Shown in pieces: positions 56,061 to 64,000 of a stretch of DNA of 64,000 nucleotides. The translations under genes and the position numbers were made by a program. The stretch covers positions 325,479,385 through 325,543,384 of the forward strand of contig CM022302.1 of the NCBI GenBank assembly GCA_011799875.1, read 5' to 3'. This DNA comes from Thinopyrum elongatum (lineage: Eukaryota > Streptophyta > Magnoliopsida > Poales > Poaceae). Below the pieces are notes generated by a model. It worked only from the letters and a program-made list of their open reading frames with translations. It was not told the origin of the DNA and made no database searches. The first letter of the stretch is position 1. Each line of letters begins with the position of its first letter.

Positions 56061-57317
56061 TGTCAGAGTAAATGACCACGGGTAGCCCCATCAGCTCCCT
56101 TTGGTATTTCAAGACACTGTCGGAGTAAATGACCACGGGTAGCCCCATCAGCTCCCTTTGGTATTTCAAGACATCGGGGCAGGCTGCGCCCCTCAAACAT
56201 CAAGGACAAAGGGCCGCCTTCTTGAGGCCGGCTGGTCCAAGCAGCCGGTTGGCAGGAGGCGGCGGAGTCCACAAGACGACCATGAAGTGGGCCGACTCCT
56301 AGCAGGCGGCCTCCTGGGAAGCCGAGTCCTAGCAGGCGGCCCCTCGTGCCCTCGAAGTTAGCGCCAACATAAACATGATGAGACAGGGCATGGCTACAGT
56401 ACAGGCCTTCCACCCCCGAATCCAGGGCAAAACGTGGCCACAGTACAGCGTACCAAGCAGGCATCCTGCGCCCAACGCAGGACTGTTGCCATGCCGCTCA
56501 TGACATCACCCATGGCAGAGGAAGCCATGCTCCCGCGACGGGCGGCCAGTACGGCCCACAGGCGGCGGGCCCTACCTGTCCGTGACAAGCCAGAAGGCGG
56601 TGAGCCAAGACCAGTCGGCTCAGTGGGAGGTCGGCTCCTAGCAGGCGGCCCTCCTCCTCCCTTGAAGTCTGTGCGCCATTAACCAGATACGACGGGGTAT
56701 GGCTACAGTGAGCCCCCGCCAGGCGGCGGGACTGTATCCATGCTCCCCCTGACAAGGCCTTTGTCATCAGGGGCAATGCTACAGCATAAAGCAGTCAACG
56801 CGGCCCGTAGGCGGTGGGACCCACCTCTCGGCTGAGATCACAGCAGTCGGCGGACCCACCAGGCGGCGGGCCCCGACGGTCGGCGGAGAAGCCGGCGACC
56901 AGTGACGCTGACTGCTGGGCCCCGCATCTGGCCAGATTACCGTTGTACCCCTGGGGGGTAGGCTTATATAAACCCCCTAGGTCACCCCATGCAAGGGGCG
57001 GGCACTTTGGCAGATGCCTCCTCGAGCACCACACACACACACGCAGAGAGAGTGGAGTAGAGCTAGCCTTGCCCTTCTTCCTCCTCTAGCCAAATAGCTC
57101 AAGGAGCAAGCTTGTAGCTACCTGTTGAGGTAGTGATCATGCGGAGACCCCGCAGAGCAGGACTAGGGGTGTTATCTCCTAGGAGAGCCCCGAACCTGGG
57201 TAAGATTCGCAAGCGTACGCGGTCTCGCTCACTCCCGCTTCTAGAGCCCGGCGACGTACTTTTGTCCCCATCCACGATAAGCCACCCCCTGGCATATGTC
57301 GCACGATATCCCCGACA
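56061..57317 (+). repeat. Family C 3' LTR (1257 bp)
   Basis: It has the same length as the 5' LTR and the same 57-base duplication at its start (56061-56117, repeated from 56118). The TATA box is at 56965-56971. It ends gatatccccgaca, followed by acgac. Confidence 0.9.
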
Positions 57318-60300
57318 ACGACACCATCAACATGAAGATGCTCGAGATGCGCCTACCTACAAGTCCCAACAAGCTACGGCCAACCTTCATGAGCACAAGA
57401 GAAGACCGCGAGACAAGCACCACCAAGAGGACGCTAAGGCTACTACCACCACCACTTCGGCATCTTCGCCAAGTGCTATCAAGGCATCTTCACCTTTGGA
57501 CGTACGGCATCTTCGCCTACTTCCCATGAGTTCGCCTACATCGACATCTTCAACAACGAGGCGACCACCTACAAGCGAGGGTGACACTTCCATCTTCGAA
57601 AGCCCCTCAAGGAAAATGGCCGAGCATGGGAAATTCCCTTCGGTCATGAAGACGAGCTACAAGTTGCCACATCATATGGGCCTCCAACAACAAGACGGCG
57701 ACAAGAAGGTCGAGCTAGGGCCATCCCCTTCGACCACGGTGACGAGCACGAACCTCTTCAACAACATGAAGACGGCGCCCATATTGGACTCATACTCCGA
57801 GTCAAGCTACGAGACCGCACATGAGACTTTATCATTGGTCTCGGAGGAGAGTGATGTTTTGCCACATCCTACGGCATTCATCTTTGGAGGCGTTATGGAT
57901 GAGGAGGTTGAGCATGGGACTATCCCTTCAACCAAGGCGGCGATAGGAGTTGAGCATGGAGACATTTGCACCAACATCTCTCCGACACCCACATATGATG
58001 AGATGCCCCAATGGCCATGTGAGGAGAGCCACCACCCCATGAGTGAGATGAGTGACTCTACCATATGTGACATTGAGAGCATTTCCTATGAGAAGATGAG
58101 TGTGACCACCACTAGCCCCACACTTGAGAGCATGCCACAGATCCTATGTGAGGTTGAGAGCCATTTGAGTGACTCCACCAACCATATGAGTGAGAGCATC
58201 TTACCGGGAGTGAGTGAGCCACAACACTTAGTGAGTGAGGTAGTTGAGAGGGCATGTGAGGCCACTATGATTTCTAACGACTTACCCTCTACTCCGAGTG
58301 TGTTTTCCTTTTTGGTGCTAGATCTCCAACAAGACGAAGCGCCAATCCTCGACAAGTCCATACCTCCAATGGGCAAACCGATGGCCATGATGGAAGAAGA
58401 TGCACCCCCCACATGGTACCATCATGTTGCAACCTCACCTACAACACATGAGCGAAGCTCTAAAGGTAACATAGGTGATGGTACTTCTCTTGTCCCACTA
58501 GTGGACTATCCTGACAATGATTGCTTGCATGATGATGATCACCTTATGGATTCACCACATACTATGTCTTCTACATGCTTAGATATGCCACCTATTTATG
58601 ATGAATATGATGATGAGCATGTTGAATTTCCTAGTTGTGATGCTATGCTCCATAGGATATCATGTGAAAATTCTATTGGTCACTTCATGTTTGACAATCC
58701 ATTAAACTTATCATATGCTATGAGTGAGATCTCCCATATTGCATCATTTCAATCTCAACATAGTAACTATGCATGCCCCATTAAAATAAATCCCATTTGC
58801 ACTTATGGCATAGATGACGAGATGATGGTCATTGGCTTTTGTTTTTCATGTGATGATATTGCTATGCTTCCTTTACATGATTTGCACAATTCATCTACTA
58901 TGCCATGCCATGATCACATTGTTCCAAATATGCTTTGTTTCGGATGTTGTCAATATTCTCCATGTGATGTTTCCACTAATGCTCATGAGGAGACCCCCAT
59001 AGTTCCCTCATACATATTAGGAGATTTTGATGCATTCCATACTTTGCATGATTCCCATAATTGCGTGCACCATATGCATTCCATGAATAACAATGCTCTA
59101 TATATTTCTCATGATGCATTACACAATTTGAGTCTCCATTATGCTATACATAATAACAAACCTCTCATGATGGATGACATGTTCCTATATCACGCATCTC
59201 ACTTATTTGAGCATTGGATATTTTGTGCTAACCAACACATGCACGTATGCATCATGACGGATGATGTGTATATATACCACTCACACACAATTTTCCCTTT
59301 GCCTTTGTTTTGTGTAGGTACTCATATATACTCGTCAACCTCTCAATCCCAAGAGTTGACGAAACGAGATCTTGAGAGCAACGATGACTTGGGATCCCGT
59401 GGACTATCCTTACCACCGTCCCCTCCGTGCAACGACTATGCACATCTCTTCTACTTGGCTCTCACACGGCTATGGGCCATATACCATTTATCACCTTATG
59501 CTCATTTTGCCGTGTTCACTTTGCATGTTATGCTTGCTTCTATGCCTTTGCCATGCAATTGTGACCCTTGCTTGCATTTACCCATGATACACCAATATAC
59601 TACTTCTATGTGTATTTGCATGCTTGGTGGAGATCCTTGTTGCTATTACCATGTTTTCCTTGTACCTCATGCTTGTGATATGACATGTGCATTATATATG
59701 CTCACTATTTGCACACATGACATGATTGTCATGATTACCTCTAGTATGTTGCATCTTCACACTACTAGCTTGCATGACTTGTTTCCTATGATCAATTGCT
59801 TAGTTGCATCACCCATGATACATAATTGCTCATTGCATTGGGTTGATGACATATATGTTCATGCCTCTCACTTGATTTCTCTTGCTCATTGTCTCTTGTC
59901 TCCACTAGTTGCATCTCTCATATCACCTTGTATTGAGTGCCAACTTGCTATGCTTATTGATCATGGAGGCTTGGACCTATTACTTGTGAAGCATGCTTGT
60001 TTACTTGAGCCTAATGTCTTTGGTTGTACTCGCATCATATGCTTTCATACCATGTCACATCTTGTACTTTCTTATGATAATAATGTTGAGAACACTTGTT
60101 GGGTATTTCCCCCTTCGAATGATTGGTTTTGCATTTCCGCTAACCTCATTTGTTTTTCCGAGTGTTTGTCATGTTCTTTCATTTTGAAGGATTCACAAGG
60201 CGATGCCGTCATGAGACATATTGGTTATGTGAAGGCGTACATGATGTGCAACGCCAATATTTTTGACATCCTCGTAAAGGTGAACTCATTCCCTTTGAGC

Positions 60301-61620
60301 CATTCTCAAATATGCATATTGGATGGGTCATTCTTTCATTGTTGCCTCCTTATTGTTGTCTACATGATACATCTATTGGATGGAGGACCGGCATTGGAGA
60401 TGGACCCTATGGACTTTCAAGTTGAGGAGTGCTCGAACTTAGTGGATGCACCAACTTTGGAAGTTCCACCGGACCACCACTTCTACCACGACATTGAGCT
60501 ATGGTACAACACCACCCATAACAAATTTGCATCTTATGCATGGATTGACTCACATTATGATTGCCTTGTTGCATCTTCCATTTCTATGTCATCCATGATA
60601 TATGAGCTTATGCACTTCCTAAGCAAATTTGTTGTGATCTTCCTTGATGGCATATTCATACATCATGATCATATTGTCCACCATCAATTGCATGATCACA
60701 TAGTCACATTGAGCACCAACTACCATGTTCATGCTTTTGATACACCGTCCCATTATGACATCATTTTGCACAATGGTTGCATTGATCACATTCACAATAC
60801 ATTTGTGTGCACAATGAATGCTTTTGCTCCCATGAATGCTTTACATATCATTCTCTATCATTTGGCTAAGCTTCATGCACCTTGTCATGATCAATCTTAT
60901 CGGACGACCACATGCCTACTTGATGGACACCTAGTGTGCGCTAACCATTGTATTTCCGAGTGTCGTTTGTGTTTTCTCTTTTTGCATGTCTACCACTACG
61001 GCGACACCTTGGAGTACTTGGATTGCGCCATGTCTTCAACTCCGTCCAACTACAAGTTCATCCACGACAACCGTTTCCATGGTGATGAGGTTTATGATCC
61101 GAGGTCGGATCTTTCCCAAGGGAGGGGAGATGATGCGGAGCATCCTACGATCATCCCCATGTACACCACGACTACTCCCCAAGCCCCAAGTGCCCACATG
61201 TTGAGACCTCGAGCATACGCCATTGGACCTAAGGTGAACTTGCTCCTTACCGAATCTTCCCTTTCCGCATGTAAGACATGGATGCTACTTCAAGCGCGGA
61301 CCTTGTGCATACTCAGGTACACCCGAGTAGACCATGGAGAGCCCAAGGACCAAGGCCAAGTGTGCGCGGGAGCGAAGGAAGGAGAAGGAAGAAGAGCCAG
61401 CTGCTACAGCTGCCGGACATCCGGCCCCAGCCCGGACATCCGGCCTGACCCCCGGAAATCCGGTCCCTTCCTATACAGAGAGCTCCGGAAGCGACCCCGA
61501 CAGCCCGGACATCCGGCCCCATGCCCCGGACATCCGGCTCCTCCCGAAGCCCCGGACATCCGGCCTCCCCGCCCGGACATCTGGCCCCCATCTATCCAGA
61601 GAGCAACCAAACGGCGCTAG
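57318..61620 (+). CDS. Main body of the long ORF of element X, no gag-pol domain recognised
   Basis: The frame is open for about 1,430 codons from the insertion junction to a TAG at 61618-61620, the last 490 bases lying inside the 3' LTR. With the piece at 42374 it would be about 1,600 codons long. The N-terminal third is Ser/Thr/Glu-rich with imperfect repeats of S-E-x-S-D-ST and VEHG. The middle and C-terminal two thirds are unusually rich in His, Cys, Met and Asp with hydrophobic runs (CDMTCALYMLTICTHDMIVM is typical). No RT, protease, RNase H or integrase motif was found. In sequence this rich in A and T an open frame this long is not expected by chance, so it was under coding constraint. 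The end (DPRSDLSQGRGDDAEH, then SLSACKTWMLLQARTLCILR) resembles the tail of grass gypsy polyproteins. Function is unknown; env-like or structural roles are guesses. Confidence 0.6.
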
Positions 61621-62155
61621 GCCAGCCCGGACATCCGGCCCGACAGCCCGGACATCCGGCGTCTCGGGAAGGCCCGGACATTCGGCCCGACGCCCGGACA
61701 TCCGGCCCCTCCTGCCTGCGTGCAGTGCATCTGGGCCGAAGCCATGTACCCCTTCGCCCCTTAGACTATATATACTCCCCTACCTCCTCCTAGTTAGGGT
61801 CAGCAATGGTTTAGCTCATTATAGAGATAGAGCTTTGCTCATCCTTGTGGTTCTTCTCGATCGAGAGACCGCGGCCTCTTCGGAGAAGATCCACGCTTGG
61901 ATACAAGACCCCTCACGGGAAGATCCCTCGCGGATTCAAGGCCTCCTCACGAAGAAGAACTAGTTACCATTTGTATCGTCCTTTGTTGATCGTGGATCGT
62001 GTATCTCTTTGTGTTTCGAGGATCTAGCACATGTGTAATCGAATCTTGTTGGTTTGAGTGATTTCTCTCGTTTTTCCCTCGTGTTTCTCCTCGTGTTCTT
62101 CGTAGGATCCGCTCCAATCGTGAAAGATCGGCCCTAGGGTTTCCACCCTACATCA
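61131..62155 (+). repeat. 3' LTR of element X (1025 bp)
   Basis: It starts tgatgcggagcatcc and ends ccctacatca. It is preceded by caagggaggggaga, the purine tract. A TATA-like box tatatatac is at 61767-61775. The minisatellite of ggacatccggcc units occupies 61411-61712. Confidence 0.88.
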
Positions 62156-62510
62156 CAACCCCGATAAGATCCAAGCCATCAAACAGATCCAAGCACCAAG
62201 GACAGTCAAAGATGTAAGGCATCTGACAGGGTGCGTTGCCGCGCTAAGCAGATTCATTTCCAAGTCTGCCGAGCACGCCTTGCCGTTCTTCAAAATATTG
62301 AAGAAGGCAGGGCCCATGAAGTGGACTCCAAAAGCAAATGTGGCTTTGCAAGAGTTGAAGGCCTACCTATCTTATGTGCCCACCTTGGTTGCTCCCAAAC
62401 CGCAAGAGCCGTTGCTGTTATACTTGGCGGCAACCAATCAAGTGGTTAGTGCAGCCTTGGTGGCGCAGCGGGAAGTGGATGAAACAGAGAGTGAGCAAAG
62501 ACCGGTAGAG
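62156..62510 (+). pseudogene. RT thumb and RNase H start of element 4, continuing after element X
   Basis: Immediately after the caacc copy the reading resumes with DKIQAIKQIQAPRTVKDVRH, LTGCVAALSRFISKSAE, ALPFFKILKKAGPMKWTP and EPLLLYLAATNQVVSAALV. These are the same blocks as in element 3. It stops matching near 62500, where an LTR-like start begins. The rest of element 4 is not in the window. Confidence 0.85.
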
Positions 62511-64000
62511 TGTGGCACCCCGGCTCAGAGAACCGGTTTACCAGTGTTTCCAACCCAGAGATCATGTCTTCTGGAAACACACAACAACTTGGAACAGAAC
62601 ATAGCTGAACTTTTATTGATAATAGTCGAGTACAAGCTTATATATTACATGATCATCGAGGCCAAAAGCACATCTAGTGCTATGACAATATCTACATTAT
62701 TTATGTAACATATCAGGACCTCGGTATTACTACGGGACACTACAGCGAAAGACTATTGCATAGCAGAACATGATAGTAACTCCATCCACAGGGACACTGC
62801 TGAGGACACATCGTAGACATCGCAACACGGACGTTCGAGACCTCCGTCTCAGTCTTCTCCTGCATCTGGCATGATACGCCAGGTGAGTACTTTGAATGTA
62901 CTCGCAAGCACATGACAACCAAGTATGCAGCAAATAATAGCATGGCAATCAACATGTTATGTCTTAACTGATTCACTTACTGTTATTAACTTACTCATAT
63001 TTGGGTTGTCTCACAACCCTCGGAATACTCGATGCCAACGAGTACTTCCGCTCATAAGACAAGTTCTTCCATCATTACTATGGTTATTACGATTGATCAC
63101 CTAGAGAGGTCTGGACGGGCTGTCCAATACCGTGGACGTGGCTATTCGAATAGATTTTACACTCTACAGAGTTGCGCACTTTACCCACACTATGGAGCAC
63201 CTGACCTCGTGATCCCATTCGGGTGGACTAGCGTTGCTCCAACGAAACCCACCTGACTCATGACTCTCCCATCGTACCACCAGCAATCACACTCCCTCGG
63301 AGTCAAGCCTTGGGTGGCCCCGTGTCACCTCGTGACACCTGCCACCGTCGTGGCCTAACTAAACTGTCCCAAACGGGGACGCCGGCACAAAACTCAACTG
63401 GGCTCACAAGGTTCTCGTCGTCTGCCTGAAAAGGGGAGCATGCACGCATAACCCTCCCTGTTTGGAGGTACCGGTGAAAGAGCATGGAGCCAGACCAAGT
63501 CAAGGCCGTCCCATACCGGCAAATGTGGCTGCACGGGTAAGCCCGAACAATGACTGTTGATCAACCAACTAAGTTTCACTTAGCAATCATGGTCATTCAT
63601 CATATCAATTTAAGTTGTCAACAATAGGCATTTAAATACTTCACTTGAATTATCTATGTTAATTAAATGCAAGAAATGAATATGAATTATGCAATGCTAT
63701 GAAATGCTTCATAATATGGATGTCCTGTCTTGCCTTGATCAGTTGGGTTGTTCAAATACTCCTGGTCTTCAAATCCACAAGAATCTCCTTCTGAAAACAT
63801 TTTTAAATGGCAAAGGAAAATGTCACATAAAGCCTTTTTATTCACCAACAATTCTGTGTGTATTGGAAAAATGCCAAGCTTGGTCAGAAAATAAAGAAGT
63901 TTAATATGAACACAATGCAAAAAGAATCAGGTGATTTGGACCTTTTAATAAAAAGTTATTAATGGTCAAATCTGCTGGTCAAAACTGCTTAAATAAATGA
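62511..64000 (+). mobile_element. Unidentified LTR-like sequence interrupting element 4
   Basis: Homology to family B ends at about 62510, and the next bases are tgtggcaccccggctcag, a plausible LTR start. Such TG-x-x-ACCCCGG starts occur in some grass gypsy LTRs (from memory). The following 1.5 kb is AT-rich with no gag or pol. It has a phrase gagtactttgaatgtactc (inverted repeat) near 62885. The other end is outside the window, so neither family nor orientation is certain. Confidence 0.4.

Larger units (their letters stand above)
42930..57317 (+). mobile_element. Family C gypsy retrotransposon (element 5), complete with both LTRs
   Basis: It has two LTRs of equal length (1257 bp), target copies acgac on both sides (42925-42929, 57318-57322), and a primer site tggcgcccaccgtggggc (44189-44206). 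Gag, protease, RT, RNase H and integrase are on the plus strand, with an antisense six-exon gene between integrase and the 3' LTR. Over the last 197 LTR bases the copies differ at only three positions, so insertion was fairly recent. Gag-pol still carries stops and a small deletion. Domain order and the antisense gene fit the Tat lineage. Confidence 0.9.
57318..62155 (+). mobile_element. Non-autonomous LTR retrotransposon X, right part
   Basis: It continues element X after the element 5 insertion: the main body of the long ORF, the purine tract (about 61117-61130) and the 3' LTR (61131-62155), then the second caacc copy (62156-62160). Confidence 0.85.

Noticed and set aside
57133..57317. ATG at 57133 as start of the long ORF of X
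   Set aside because: This ATG lies in the 3' LTR of the inserted element 5. The frame before insertion continues from 42929, so the start is an artefact of nesting.
1..64000. Naming the elements after published Triticeae families
   Set aside because: LTR termini and domains are clear, but no library comparison was possible. Neutral labels A, B, C and X are used.

Overview
The window is repeat-rich plant DNA. It contains long Ty3/gypsy-type LTR retrotransposons nested in one another, a large CACTA transposon, and only one short stretch (31908-34657) that may be older low-copy sequence. GC-rich gypsy elements with antisense extra genes, a CACTA transposon and 4-level nesting suggest a large grass genome, most likely Triticeae. 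That assignment is inference from style, not a database match. I see no intact host gene, rRNA or tRNA gene.

Layout, left half. Positions 1-2400 are the 3' end of a plus-strand gypsy element (called family A here) with its 3' LTR at 1534-2400. It sits inside a CACTA element (2401-12577) whose right terminus, tandem repeats, subterminal repeats and two minus-strand gene remnants are visible. The CACTA element in turn lies inside the 3' LTR of a minus-strand family B gypsy element, whose pieces are 12578-13285 and 22588-31907. A second, minus-strand family A element with three LTRs (13286-22582) interrupts that same family B element.

Layout, right half. After a 2.75 kb island with a decayed 3'-5' exonuclease-like gene comes a plus-strand family B element (34658-39376, resuming at 62156-62510). 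Its reverse transcriptase is split by a non-autonomous LTR element X (39377-62155, TSD caacc). X is itself split by a family C gypsy element (42930-57317, TSD acgac). At 62511 a further, unidentified LTR-like sequence begins and runs off the window.

How the genes fit. Families A, B and C each carry gag, protease, reverse transcriptase, RNase H and integrase on one strand. Where their 3' part is visible, they also carry an antisense gene between integrase and the 3' LTR, with its own TATA box. In families A and B this gene encodes a B3-like DNA-binding domain. In family C it is a six-exon gene whose product resembles the plant 'putative gypsy type transposon' domain. The CACTA element also holds a decayed B3-like exon. 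Families B and C share an in-frame UAG at the protease/reverse transcriptase junction. Element X replaces all pol domains with one very long Cys/His/Met-rich reading frame. All gag-pol genes here are broken; the family B antisense B3-like ORF at 22698-23357 is the only element gene that reads open from ATG to stop.
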